A DNA stretch of 53,625 bases from Acidimicrobiaceae bacterium (lineage in GTDB: Bacteria; Actinomycetota; Acidimicrobiia; Acidimicrobiales; RAAP-2): positions 1-53,625 of the forward strand of contig DAHUZS010000063.1 in the NCBI GenBank assembly GCA_027315045.1. Reading direction: 5' to 3'. A program made the position numbers and the translations under genes. The stretch's first letter is position 1. Each line of letters starts with the position of its first letter. Under the pieces are notes generated by a model, which saw only the letters and a list, made by a program, of their open reading frames with translations, was not told the DNA's origin and made no database searches. Shown here one piece after another: positions 1 to 8,447 of this stretch.

Positions 1-674
1 TGCGCGAGGTCGGCTACGAGCGGTTCATCGCCTGGGGCACGAGCGCGGCTGCCCTGGGCCAGGCATCCCCCCTCTATCCCGACCAGACCCACTCGCCGTT
101 CCGCGACCACGTGGAGCGGGGGGCGCCGTTCCCCACCTACGCCCGGCGGGCGCAGTTCTACATCGACCACCCGTGGTGGTTGGAGGCGGGCGAGGAGCTC
201 CCCTGCCACAAGCCCAACCCGCCCTCGGGCGGCAACCAGCCGCTGCGCATGACCTCGGGGCACAACCGCTGGAGTATCCACTCGATGAACCACGCCAACC
301 CGGTCATCCTCCAGACCCACCGGGGCGAACCGTTGGTCGAGGTGTCCCCCCTCGACGCCCAGGCCCGCGGGGTCGCCGACGACGACCTGGTGCGGGTCTA
401 CAACGACATCGCGTCCTTCACCTGTCGGGCCAAGGTGGCCCCGGGGGTCCGGCCGGGCCAGCTCATCTCGTACAACGGCTGGGACGGCCACCAGTACGCG
501 GACTGGCGGGGGGCCTCCGACATCGAGGCGGGGATGGTCAAGTGGATCGCCTTCGCCGGGGGCTACGGCCACATCAACTACTCGCCAATGGAGTGGCAGC
601 CCATCCCGGCCGATCGGGGCGTGCCCTGTGACTTCGAGAAGGCTCGTCAAGGGCCAGATGGGAACGGGAGGTAG
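1..674 (+). CDS. Type II DMSO-reductase-family molybdoenzyme, catalytic alpha subunit (alpha1), C-terminal part only
   Basis: Reading is open from the window edge (first full codon at base 3) to TAG at 672-674, so only the last 223 residues are present. This is the C-terminal molybdopterin-dinucleotide-binding domain of a bis-MGD enzyme. It carries the SGHNRWSIHS stretch, then DDDLVRVYND and PGQLISYNGWDG, and ends with a GGYGHINY segment. The same landmarks occur at the ends of the alpha proteins at 3134 and 9597, so it belongs to their subgroup. The gamma gene starts 3 bases after its stop, then beta and delta follow, giving the alpha-gamma-beta-delta order known for type II enzymes such as ethylbenzene dehydrogenase. 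The Mo-ligand and 4Fe-4S regions lie outside the window. Substrate unknown. Confidence 0.9.
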   Translation, partial: REVGYERFIAWGTSAAALGQASPLYPDQTHSPFRDHVERGAPFPTYARRAQFYIDHPWWLEAGEELPCHKPNPPSGGNQPLRMTSGHNRWSIHSMNHANPVILQTHRGEPLVEVSPLDAQARGVADDDLVRVYNDIASFTCRAKVAPGVRPGQLISYNGWDGHQYADWRGASDIEAGMVKWIAFAGGYGHINYSPMEWQPIPADRGVPCDFEKARQGPDGNGR

Positions 675-677
675 CTC

Positions 678-1322
678 ATGCAGGTGGTAGCGGTCCGCGA
701 CGATCCGGGCGATCCGGGAGCTCCGGTGTGGGAGGGGGTGCCCTCCGAGACGGTGGCGCTGGCCCCGGTCCCGCTCGACGCCCAACCCAATGAGTACATC
801 CGCACCTCGTGGGCCTCCCGGCCCTACGGCTCGGTGCGCGAGGTCCAGGTCGCGGCAACGAAACGGGGCGAGACCCTCTTCGTGCGGCTCGAGTGGACGG
901 GATCTGGTGCCGAGAGGCGGGAGTTCACCGACGGCGCCGGGGTCTTCTTCCCGAGCGCCGAGGCCGGGGACGGGCCGACCACCATGGGGAGCCGTGCGGC
1001 CCCGGTGCGCCTGTGGCTGTGGCGGGAACGCCTGGCCGTGCAGGCCGGCCTGCCGGCCGCGACCGATCTGGTGTCGCGGGGCCCCGGGGTGTTCCGCCCG
1101 TCGGAGGACGGGGCGGCGAGCGCCCCGGTGGGCGCGGTCTCGGCCCAGGCCGGGAAGGCCTGGACGGTCGTCCTCTCGGGGCCGGCCGGAGCCGGGGACC
1201 GGATGGGTGTCGCCGTCTGGGACGGTGCGAACGAAGAACGGGCCGGCATCGGGGCGGTGAGCTCGGCGTGGATCGCGCTCGACGGCAACGCCAGCCAAAC
1301 GAGCAAGAAGGAGGGGCAGTGA
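678..1322 (+). CDS. Heme-b gamma subunit of type II molybdoenzyme (EbdC/DdhC-like), gamma1
   Basis: 214 aa with no signal peptide. In this family the gamma subunit binds one heme b between a Met and a Lys (Met101 and Lys234 in EbdC) and is the electron exit of the heterotrimer. The beta-sandwich pattern is recognisable: DGAGVFFP, then TTMGSRAAPVRLWLWR with Met103 as the likely axial ligand, then WTVVLSGP and GVAVWDGANEERAG. At the place where the paralogue gamma2 has AGIKS (Lys209), this protein has AGIGA, so the presumed lysine ligand is Gly192. It starts at ATG 678 just after alpha1, and its stop overlaps the GTG of beta1. It could bind heme with another ligand or have lost heme. Confidence 0.8.
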   Translation: MQVVAVRDDPGDPGAPVWEGVPSETVALAPVPLDAQPNEYIRTSWASRPYGSVREVQVAATKRGETLFVRLEWTGSGAERREFTDGAGVFFPSAEAGDGPTTMGSRAAPVRLWLWRERLAVQAGLPAATDLVSRGPGVFRPSEDGAASAPVGAVSAQAGKAWTVVLSGPAGAGDRMGVAVWDGANEERAGIGAVSSAWIALDGNASQTSKKEGQ

Positions 1323-2434
1323 CAACGATCGCTGTGGAGCAAAGCGTCGAGGGGAACGCCGGGGCGCATCAGGCCGGCCAGGTGGCCATGGTCTTCGACC
1401 TCAACAAGTGCATGGGTTGTCAGACCTGCTCGGTCGCCTGCAAGGTGCTCTGGACCGGTGAGGAGGGCGAGGAGCATGAGTGGTGGATGACCGTCAACAC
1501 CCAGCCCGGTCTGGGCACGCCCAAGGGCTGGGAAGAGATGGGCGGGGGCATCAAGGACGGGAAGCCCGTTGCGGGGCACCAGCCGTCGCGTGCCGAGTTC
1601 GGCGGAGGCTGGACGTTCAACTACGAGGAGGTCCTCTACGGCGGGAAGGGCGCAGGGGCGCACCTGCACCCCGTCGACCCCGGTGACGGCTCGACGCGCT
1701 GGGGGATGAACTGGGACGAGGACCAGGGCGGCGGGGAGTATCCGAACGCGTACTACTTCTACCTTCCCCGGCTCTGCAACCACTGCACGCATCCGGTGTG
1801 TGCCCAGGCCTGCCCGACCGGGGCCATGTACAAACGGCAAGAGGACGGCGTGGTGCTCCGGGACGAGACGGTGTGCCAGGGAGCCCGGTTCTGCATGGAG
1901 GCCTGTCCCTACAAGAAGATCTACTTCAACTACGCCCGGAACGTGGCCCAGCACTGCATTCTGTGCTTCCCGCGGCTCGAGGTCGGTGTGGCCCCGGCGT
2001 GTGCCAGGCAGTGCCCCGGTCGGCTGGTCTTCGTGGGGATGCGCTCGGACCCCGAGGGGCCCATCCACAAGCTGGTCGACGAATGGGGCATCGCGCTACC
2101 CCTGCACCCCGAGTACGGAACCGAGCCGAACATCTACTACGTGCCCCCGCTGGCCCCCTATCGGCTCAACGAGGACATGTCGATCGACTACGAGAACCCC
2201 CGGATCCCGCCCGAGTACCTCGAGTCCCTCTTCGGGCCCCGGGTGCACGACGCCCTGGGCACGCTGCGGTCCGAGATGGAGCGGGTCCGGGCCGGCGGCA
2301 CCTCGGAGATGCTCGACACCCTCATCGTCTACCGGTGGCCCGAGCTGTTCGGGCCCTTCACCACCGACCCGGCCGGGCTCGACCGTCGGCCCGAGGCGGT
2401 GGCGGTCAGCCTGACCACCAAGCCGGCGAGCTGA
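1319..2434 (+). CDS. Iron-sulfur beta subunit of type II molybdoenzyme (NarH/EbdB-like), beta1
   Basis: 371 aa, starting at GTG 1319 in a GTGA overlap with gamma1 and after a strong Shine-Dalgarno AAGGAGGGG (1308-1316). It moves electrons from the alpha subunit to gamma through four Fe-S clusters. Four cysteine groups are visible: CMGCQTCSVACK near the N-terminus, CNHCTHPVCAQACP, CQGARFCMEACPYKK, and CILCFPRLEVGVAPACARQC. In the third group the fourth ligand position is Ala (C-x2-A-x2-C); NarH has Trp there and binds a [3Fe-4S] cluster, so the same cluster type is expected. Two further conserved signatures, DEDQGGGEYPNAYYFYLPRLC and YYVPP, place it in the NarH/EbdB group rather than among generic ferredoxins. 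Confidence 0.92.
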   Translation: MTTIAVEQSVEGNAGAHQAGQVAMVFDLNKCMGCQTCSVACKVLWTGEEGEEHEWWMTVNTQPGLGTPKGWEEMGGGIKDGKPVAGHQPSRAEFGGGWTFNYEEVLYGGKGAGAHLHPVDPGDGSTRWGMNWDEDQGGGEYPNAYYFYLPRLCNHCTHPVCAQACPTGAMYKRQEDGVVLRDETVCQGARFCMEACPYKKIYFNYARNVAQHCILCFPRLEVGVAPACARQCPGRLVFVGMRSDPEGPIHKLVDEWGIALPLHPEYGTEPNIYYVPPLAPYRLNEDMSIDYENPRIPPEYLESLFGPRVHDALGTLRSEMERVRAGGTSEMLDTLIVYRWPELFGPFTTDPAGLDRRPEAVAVSLTTKPAS

Positions 2435-2454
2435 GAGACCGGAGGAGAGGAGCC

Positions 2455-3120
2455 ATGTTCACCTATTCACTGGCCGGCCTGCAGTTGAAGGAGGCCGAGA
2501 CCGGCCCCGTGGAGGTCGAGGAGAACGAGACCACGGCCCGCAGTGGGCTCTACCAGGTCCTGGCCCGCTTCTTCAACCCGCCCGACGAGGACCACTACGA
2601 CCGGGCCCGGGACGGTCTGTGGGCCAAGGAGATGGCCCATGCGGCCACGCTCTTGCCCTTTGCCTTCGAGGTCGGCGAGGCGCCGCTCCCCGAAGAGGTC
2701 GATCCGGCCGGCTGGGTGGCCGAGCACGACCGGGTCTTCGAGGCGGGAGGCGCGGTGCTCCAGGAGAGCCGCAAGGCAACGGACGCCGACGCGATGGTGA
2801 CCGAGGTCCGGCGGGAGTACGACTATTTCGGGCTCGGCCTCGACGGGGCGGCCCTGCCGCCCGACCATCTGTCCACCGAGTGCGACTTCATGCAGTACCT
2901 GGCCTTCAAGGAAGCCGCGACCACCTCCGATCGTCTGCGGACCTCATTCCGCCGGGCTCAACGGGACTTTCTCGACCACCACCTGGTCGGCTGGGTGCCG
3001 ACACTGGTGGCCGAGGCCGATGCGAAGGAACCCATAGGACCGCTGTCCTGGGCGCTCGGGCGCCTGGACGAGTTCGTCCGCGCGGACCACGCCTATCTCA
3101 GCACCCTCCTCGCTGGATGA
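2455..3120 (+). CDS. TorD/NarJ-family molybdoenzyme assembly chaperone (delta1)
   Basis: 221 aa from ATG 2455, after GGAGGAGAGG at 2441-2450. Delta proteins of this family are cytoplasmic, mostly helical chaperones that hold the apo-alpha subunit until the Mo cofactor is inserted; they are not part of the final enzyme. The diagnostic region is present: EYDYFGLGLDG, then PPDHLSTECDFMQYLAFKEA, preceded by a helical RSGLYQVLARFFNPP segment. It lies 20 bases after beta1 and 13 bases before alpha2, so it could serve alpha1, alpha2, or both. It shares this fold with delta2 (17337) but is otherwise diverged. Confidence 0.85.
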   Translation: MFTYSLAGLQLKEAETGPVEVEENETTARSGLYQVLARFFNPPDEDHYDRARDGLWAKEMAHAATLLPFAFEVGEAPLPEEVDPAGWVAEHDRVFEAGGAVLQESRKATDADAMVTEVRREYDYFGLGLDGAALPPDHLSTECDFMQYLAFKEAATTSDRLRTSFRRAQRDFLDHHLVGWVPTLVAEADAKEPIGPLSWALGRLDEFVRADHAYLSTLLAG

Positions 3121-3133
3121 GTGGTGCCGCGCC

Positions 3134-5968
3134 GTGGTTGGTGCGGCCATCGGGCCCGTGGCTGAGGTCGCCGTCGCCGTGGAGCCCGGGGCCACCGACG
3201 CCGTGAGCCCCGACTCGGCCGCGACCGAGATCTCCTATCGCGCCCGGTGGTCGTGGGACCGGGTCACCTGGGGGACGCACTGCCTCAACTGCCTCGCCGC
3301 GTGCAGCTACCGGGTGTTCGGGCGCGACGGGAAGGTCGCGTTCGAGGAGCAGGCCGGCACGATCGACCCGGTGGCTGCCGGGGTCCCCGACGTCAACCCG
3401 CTCGGATGTCAGAAGGGCAGTGCCTGGAGCGCGCAATTGTCCAGCGAGGACCGGATCACCCACCCGCTCCGGCGGGTCGGTGATCGGGGGAGCGGAAGCT
3501 GGGAGGAGATCAGCTGGGACGAGGCGCTCACCGAGGTCGCCGACGCCGTCATCGATGCCATCGACGAGGACGGACCCGAGACGGTCGTGTTCGAGGAGAG
3601 CGTTGAGGGCGGCCTGCTCGCCCAGGCACCCTTCCTCCGCTTCGCCGCACTCTTGGGCGCCGTGACGCTGGATGCCAACGGCCTGGTCAACGACCTCCCG
3701 GTGGGTCAGCACATCACGTTCGGCAAGTTCTCCTGCGCCAGCACCGTGGACGACACCTTCTTGTCCGAAGCCCTCTTCCTGTGGCACTCGAACCCGGGTT
3801 ACACCTCGATTCCGTACCACCACTTCATCACCGAGGCCCGCTACCGGGGCGCCCAGGTGGTGGTCATCGCACCCGACTACAACGCCTCGGCGGTCAACAG
3901 CGATCTGTTCGTGCCGATTCGGCCGGGCACCGACGCCGCCCTGGCGCTGTCGATGTGCCAGGTCGTGCTGGAGGAGGGGTTGGCCGACCTCGATTTCGCG
4001 ATGACCCAGACCGATCTCGGGCTCCTGGTCCGCACCGACACCGGTCGCTATTTGCGCGAGCGCGACCTGCGCTCGGGCGGGGCCGAGGACCAGTTCTACC
4101 TGTGGGACGCCGGACACGGTCTCCGAGAGGCGCCTCGGGCCACCCTCGACCTCGAAGGCCTGGAACCTGAGCCCCGGGGGCGCTTCGAGGTCACCTTGGC
4201 CGACGGGTCGGTTGCCGAGGTCACCACGGTGCTGGCCCTGCTCGAGGCGCGCCTGAGTGACTACCGCCCCGAGCTGGCCGGCCCGGTCTGCGGCGTGTCG
4301 CCCTCGACTATCCACCGTCTGGCCGAGCTCGCCGCCAGCCGCCGCTCCAAGATCCTGGAGGGCTTCAACACGCCGAAGTACTACCACGGTGACCTCATGG
4401 AGCGAGCCATGTGCCTGCTCCTCGGCCTCACCGGGAATTGGGGGCGTCCGGGGACCGGGATCCAGGGCCTAGCCCTGGCCGGGCTCGACGGGTACCTGCT
4501 CTTCTCGATGAAGACCCGCAAAGGCGTCGAGGAGACGGCCCGCATCATGGACGGCATCGACCAGGCGATGGCGGCGGCGAAGCGGATGGACCCCGACGCC
4601 ACCGACGAGATGCTCGGCAACCAGTTGTTGACCATGGCCACCAGCTCGGGCACCTCGGCCCCGCCGGTGTTCTTCAACTACCGGCACGGCGGCTGGCGGG
4701 CTTCGTGGAACCGCTCCGAGTGGTCCGACCCGGCCATGTCGAAGTCCTTCGATGACTACCTGAGCGAGGCGGTGCGCCGGGGGTGGTGGGGGGGCATCGC
4801 CCGGCCGGGATCCGACCAACCGCCCCGGGTCCTCTTCTGCGTCGGGACCAACCCGCTGCGTCGGGCGCGTGGGGGCCGCGGTCCGCTCCTGTCTGGGCTG
4901 TGGCCCAAGCTTGACAAGGTCGTCGTGGTCGACTTCCGGATGTCGACGACCGCGCTGCACGCCGACCTGGTCCTGCCGGTGGCGATGCAGTACGAGCGGG
5001 TCAACGTCCAGTACCCGATCACCCACACCCTGCGGCTCACCTTCTCCGACGCCGCCACGCCGCCGCCGGGCGAGGCCCGGACGGAGTGGTGGCTCTTCTC
5101 CGCACTGGCCAAGCGGATCTCCGAGCGGGCGACCGAGCGGGACGTCGTCGAGTACAGCGACGGCCGGCGCCAGGACCGCCGGCTCGACCTCTTGGGTAGC
5201 CAGTTCGATCTCGACGGGACGTTCGCCAGCGAGGAGGACGTGCTCGACGAGTGGATTCGGGACTCCGCCGACGCCGGGACGCTCCCTGCTGGCAGCTCGG
5301 TCGACACACTGCGCCGTGAGGGAAGTGTCCGGTTCACCGGTTTGGGCATGTTCTCCCCGGGCCTCTCGGTGGCCGCCGACGTCGAAGCCAACCAGGTGAT
5401 GACCGCCTTCTCCTGGCACGTGGAGCGGTCGTTGCCCTTCCCGACCCTCACCCGCAGGGCGCAGTTCTACATCGACCATCCCTGGTTCATCGAAGCCGAC
5501 GAGCACCTTCCCCGGCACAAGGAGCCGCCGGCCATGGGCGGTGCCGGGGCCTTCTTGCTCACGAGCGGCCACTCGCGTTGGACGGTGCACTCGGTGGGCA
5601 TGGGAAACCATCGGCTCCTCGAGACCCACCGGGGCCAACCCATCGTCATCATAAGTGTGCCGGACGCAGAGGGCCTCGGGGTCGCCGACGGCGACACGGT
5701 GCGGGTGCGCAACGATCACGGCGCGTTTGTCGCGATGGCCCGGATCACGCCCCGGGTCCGGCCGGGCCAACTGATCGTCTACAACGGGTTCGAACCGCAC
5801 ATGTACCCCGGCTGGGCCGGGACCAACGAGGTCGAGCCGGGCATGGTGAAGTGGCTCCACCTCGTCGGCCGATACGGGCACCTGCGTTACCTGCCTTTCG
5901 GGTGGCAACCGGTCCCGGCCGATCGGGCGGTGTTCGTCGACGTCGAGCGAGCGGAGTCTGCGTCATGA
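3134..5968 (+). CDS. Type II DMSO-reductase-family molybdoenzyme, catalytic alpha subunit (alpha2, orphan)
   Basis: 944 aa if GTG 3134 is the start; GTG 3158 is an alternative and neither has a clear ribosome site. The 4Fe-4S motif is H49-x3-C53-x3-C57 with the last Cys at 92 (PLGCQKG). The putative Mo-ligand Asp is D187 in NDLPVGQ, matching the NarG/EbdA aspartate. A GTDAALAL segment, YYHGDLMERA and the C-terminal SGHSRWTVHS / YNGFEPHMYPGWAG blocks are typical of the family. No twin-arginine motif occurs before the first FeS ligand, so cytoplasmic location is inferred. It has no beta or gamma gene of its own: the next gene, overlapping its stop, encodes a nitroreductase-like protein. It may share beta1/gamma1 or form a different complex. 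Substrate unknown. Confidence 0.92.
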   Translation: MVGAAIGPVAEVAVAVEPGATDAVSPDSAATEISYRARWSWDRVTWGTHCLNCLAACSYRVFGRDGKVAFEEQAGTIDPVAAGVPDVNPLGCQKGSAWSAQLSSEDRITHPLRRVGDRGSGSWEEISWDEALTEVADAVIDAIDEDGPETVVFEESVEGGLLAQAPFLRFAALLGAVTLDANGLVNDLPVGQHITFGKFSCASTVDDTFLSEALFLWHSNPGYTSIPYHHFITEARYRGAQVVVIAPDYNASAVNSDLFVPIRPGTDAALALSMCQVVLEEGLADLDFAMTQTDLGLLVRTDTGRYLRERDLRSGGAEDQFYLWDAGHGLREAPRATLDLEGLEPEPRGRFEVTLADGSVAEVTTVLALLEARLSDYRPELAGPVCGVSPSTIHRLAELAASRRSKILEGFNTPKYYHGDLMERAMCLLLGLTGNWGRPGTGIQGLALAGLDGYLLFSMKTRKGVEETARIMDGIDQAMAAAKRMDPDATDEMLGNQLLTMATSSGTSAPPVFFNYRHGGWRASWNRSEWSDPAMSKSFDDYLSEAVRRGWWGGIARPGSDQPPRVLFCVGTNPLRRARGGRGPLLSGLWPKLDKVVVVDFRMSTTALHADLVLPVAMQYERVNVQYPITHTLRLTFSDAATPPPGEARTEWWLFSALAKRISERATERDVVEYSDGRRQDRRLDLLGSQFDLDGTFASEEDVLDEWIRDSADAGTLPAGSSVDTLRREGSVRFTGLGMFSPGLSVAADVEANQVMTAFSWHVERSLPFPTLTRRAQFYIDHPWFIEADEHLPRHKEPPAMGGAGAFLLTSGHSRWTVHSVGMGNHRLLETHRGQPIVIISVPDAEGLGVADGDTVRVRNDHGAFVAMARITPRVRPGQLIVYNGFEPHMYPGWAGTNEVEPGMVKWLHLVGRYGHLRYLPFGWQPVPADRAVFVDVERAESAS

Positions 5969-7401
5969 CCGCCGACCTCGAACCCGGAGAGGAGGCGCTC
6001 CTCGCCCAGGCCTTCGAGTCCAAGCGCTCACTGTTCGACCTCCTCTCCACGGTCCGGACCCGCCGGGTCGGGCTCGGCTACCGCATGGAGACGGGCGAGG
6101 AGGAGGCGTTCACCTGGTCGAGCGGGCAGGCCGTGGTCCAGCCGGCCGGGCCACTCCGTCATGTGTCCGAGGCCGAGCCGGTGCCGTTGTCCGAAGTGGA
6201 GGAGGCCCTGCTGTGCTGGGCCGCGGTCGGCCGCAACGGTATCGCCCTCGCCGACGTGCCGGTCCAGGGGGCGCTCGCAGGGATGCTTTCCCGGGTGGGA
6301 CGGACCGTTCCGTCGTCCTCCAACGACCTCTCGGTGGACCTGTTCGTGATCAACGACGAGGGCGTGTGGCTGTATCGTCCGCCCGACGACGACGTCCAAC
6401 CGGTCGAGATTGCCGGTCCCGCCGACTACCACAAGGTGCTCACCTGGTACCGGGAGGGTCGTCGGCAGGTGTCCGACCGGCGTCCCGACGTCGGGTGGCC
6501 GGCCGCCCCCCCGGGCACGAGGAACGTGAACGCGCTGGGTGCCGGTCAGTACAACCTGAACCGGCCGGGAAGCACCTGGCTGCTCCCGGTGGGGGACGTG
6601 GGCCTCGAGTGGTTCAACCAGCTGCTGACCTCCTACGAGTGGTCGGGCTTCTACCTGATGGACCCGGACTCGAACGAACCGGCTGGCTGCGCGGAGTGGA
6701 TCCGGCCCGGTTTCTTGGAGGTGGGGTTCCCGGTCCCGGTCTTCGACGAGCTCGCCCTGCTCCTGCACATGGGTCAGGTCGGTTGCATCGTGCAGAACAT
6801 CCGGCTGGCCTCCGAGGCCCTGGGCCTCGGGGCATGGACCACCGGTTCCTACGCCGACGATCTCGTGCTCGGGGCCTATCCGGAGCTGGCCCAAGGGCTC
6901 GGGTTCTCGTTCCTCACCCGCGACGCCGCCACCAACCCCAGCGCGACCTCGACCTGCGTAGGGCTGGCCGGCGTCAAGGAGCCGGTGATGGTGCCCTCGC
7001 CCCGGTTCCCCGACGCCGCCTCGGCCGTGCGCTACGTCCGGGAACTGCGCTACCAACAGGGGGGCTCGCTGGCCCCGCCGGAGGGTCCGGCCACCTCGCC
7101 CTATCAGCCCGCGGTGATGGAGGAGGTCCTCCACCATCCGCGCGCCCAGGTGTCCGACTGGGCCGAGGAAGCGGCCATCGCCACGGTCGAGTACCTGGTG
7201 GCCAAGCACGGGTGCTGCCCGGCCTACGTCAACCCCGTTCGGGCCAAACTGTCGGTGCAGGTCCACCACGTCGATGCCTCCTTCTACCGGGCATTCGGGG
7301 TCGGCAACGGTGAGCCGTACGCGCTGACCCCGGCCATCCTCGAGCACTTCGGCACCTGGCACCCCGGCATGCCCGACCCGGCGGCGGACGGGACGTCATG
7401 A
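5965..7401 (+). CDS. Nitroreductase-fold flavoprotein-like protein with C-terminal extension
   Basis: 478 aa from ATG 5965, overlapping the alpha2 stop (ATGA). Two regions resemble nitroreductases: an N-terminal SLFDLLSTVRTRR block followed by a PLSEVEEALLCWAA helix, and a central VGCIVQNIRLASEALGLGAW helix that matches the FMN-dimer segment ALALQNLxLAAxALGLG. The usual nitroreductase is about 200 aa; here about 100 residues separate the two blocks, and a C-terminal part of about 110 residues (WAEEAAIATVEYLVAKHGCCPAYVNP) matches nothing I recognise. Flavin binding is inferred from the fold only. Placed inside a molybdoenzyme operon, it could pass electrons or reduce a product of alpha2. I am fairly sure of the fold, not of the reaction. 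Confidence 0.6.
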   Translation: MTADLEPGEEALLAQAFESKRSLFDLLSTVRTRRVGLGYRMETGEEEAFTWSSGQAVVQPAGPLRHVSEAEPVPLSEVEEALLCWAAVGRNGIALADVPVQGALAGMLSRVGRTVPSSSNDLSVDLFVINDEGVWLYRPPDDDVQPVEIAGPADYHKVLTWYREGRRQVSDRRPDVGWPAAPPGTRNVNALGAGQYNLNRPGSTWLLPVGDVGLEWFNQLLTSYEWSGFYLMDPDSNEPAGCAEWIRPGFLEVGFPVPVFDELALLLHMGQVGCIVQNIRLASEALGLGAWTTGSYADDLVLGAYPELAQGLGFSFLTRDAATNPSATSTCVGLAGVKEPVMVPSPRFPDAASAVRYVRELRYQQGGSLAPPEGPATSPYQPAVMEEVLHHPRAQVSDWAEEAAIATVEYLVAKHGCCPAYVNPVRAKLSVQVHHVDASFYRAFGVGNGEPYALTPAILEHFGTWHPGMPDPAADGTS

Positions 7402-7919
7402 CCGCGACCTGGGTCGGCGTGCTGGCCGGCTACCTGCACCTCTTGGCGGTGGCGACCTATGTCGGTGGATCGATCGCCATGGAGGTGGTGCTCAGTCCGG
7501 CGCAGAAGTTCATCCCGCCGGCGCAGGCCCAGGTGGTCGCCCAACGCTCGGCCGACCGGTTCTTGGTGCTGGTGTGGTCGTCGCTCGCCCTGTTCCCGAT
7601 CAGCGGCTTGCTCTTGTTCTTCTCCCAATCGGACCAGTCGGTGGGGCTGTTCACCACCGGCCTCGGGCGGACGCTGTTCACGATGATGATGCTCTGGGTG
7701 GTCCTGGTCATCAACGGCGCGGTGATCACCTTCGTCCTGCGGCCCCGGCTGGCCAATCGGGCCAAGTCCCAGGGCGGGGCGGCTGCGGTGGCCCAACGGC
7801 TCGAGACCATGCAGCGGGCCGCCACCCAGATCTCGTGGGTGACCCGGGTCGACCTGCTCATCGCCCTCTTCATCGTCCTTCTGGGCGCGTCCATGGCCTA
7901 CGGGAAGGGGCTGTTGTGA
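7398..7919 (+). CDS. Small CopD-like four-helix membrane protein (first of a pair)
   Basis: 173 aa, ATG 7398 overlapping the preceding stop. Four hydrophobic segments are visible, near residues 5-30, 55-75, 90-112 and 150-170. The first contains YLHLLAVATYVGGSIAMEVV, the pattern His-x(6-8)-W/Y-x-GG-x(4)E seen in CopD and related heme- or copper-associated membrane domains. Only one histidine (His13) lies in the membrane region, so a bis-His heme is unlikely within a single chain. It is followed without gap by a paralogue (7919), suggesting a heterodimer. A membrane anchor or quinone link for the soluble molybdoenzymes is possible but is inference. Confidence 0.6.
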   Translation: MTATWVGVLAGYLHLLAVATYVGGSIAMEVVLSPAQKFIPPAQAQVVAQRSADRFLVLVWSSLALFPISGLLLFFSQSDQSVGLFTTGLGRTLFTMMMLWVVLVINGAVITFVLRPRLANRAKSQGGAAAVAQRLETMQRAATQISWVTRVDLLIALFIVLLGASMAYGKGLL

Positions 7920-8437
7920 TGCGGGTCGCTCTCGGCTACCTGGCCACCGTCGGGTGGAGCGTCTACCTCGGCGGGGCCATCGCCATGGAGCTCGTGTGGC
8001 GGCCGGTCCAACCCGACCTCCCGCCGGCGCAGACCGGAGTGGTGTGCCAGCGGATGGGGCAGCGCTACCGGTGGGTCGCGCTCGGCGGCCTGGGCCTCCT
8101 CGCGGCGAGCTGGGGGGCGGCCACCGGGGGCCGGCTCGAGCTGGCCGCCGGCGTCGGTGGCGGAGGCGCCACCGCCGGAGGCTGGGGGGACGTGCTGCTC
8201 GTGCTGTGCTGGGCCGCGCTGGTCGGCCTGGTTCTGCTGATGGGTCTCCTGGTCCACCCGATCTCACACCGCCGGGGGCCGGCCGGCGCGTCCGACGCGG
8301 TCCTGGCGGCGTCGCGCCGGGGCCGACTGCGAGCCATCCGGATCATGAACGTTCTGCTCCGGGCCGAGCTGGCCCTGGCCCTCCTGACCACCCTCCTCCT
8401 GGCGGTCCCGGGCGGACCCGGGCTGGGCCGGGGCTGA
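7919..8437 (+). CDS. Small CopD-like four-helix membrane protein (second of a pair)
   Basis: 172 aa from ATG 7919, sharing a TGATG junction with the preceding gene. The first helix, VALGYLATVGWSVYLGGAIAMELVW, repeats the layout of its neighbour (GG-x-IAME) but lacks the histidine. Three further hydrophobic stretches follow, near residues 55-70, 90-115 and 145-165, with a glycine-rich loop (GVGGGGATAGG) between helices 2 and 3. The shared GGxIAME signature and tandem order indicate duplication and a joint function. No catalytic residues are recognisable. Confidence 0.55.
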   Translation: MRVALGYLATVGWSVYLGGAIAMELVWRPVQPDLPPAQTGVVCQRMGQRYRWVALGGLGLLAASWGAATGGRLELAAGVGGGGATAGGWGDVLLVLCWAALVGLVLLMGLLVHPISHRRGPAGASDAVLAASRRGRLRAIRIMNVLLRAELALALLTTLLLAVPGGPGLGRG

Positions 8438-8447
8438 GGAGGCCCCG

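Noticed and set aside
173-2068. Long open frames on other strands/frames over the first molybdoenzyme genes
   Set aside because: Their translations are Arg/Pro/Gly-rich with no motifs, and the opposite frames carry complete FeS and cofactor motifs.
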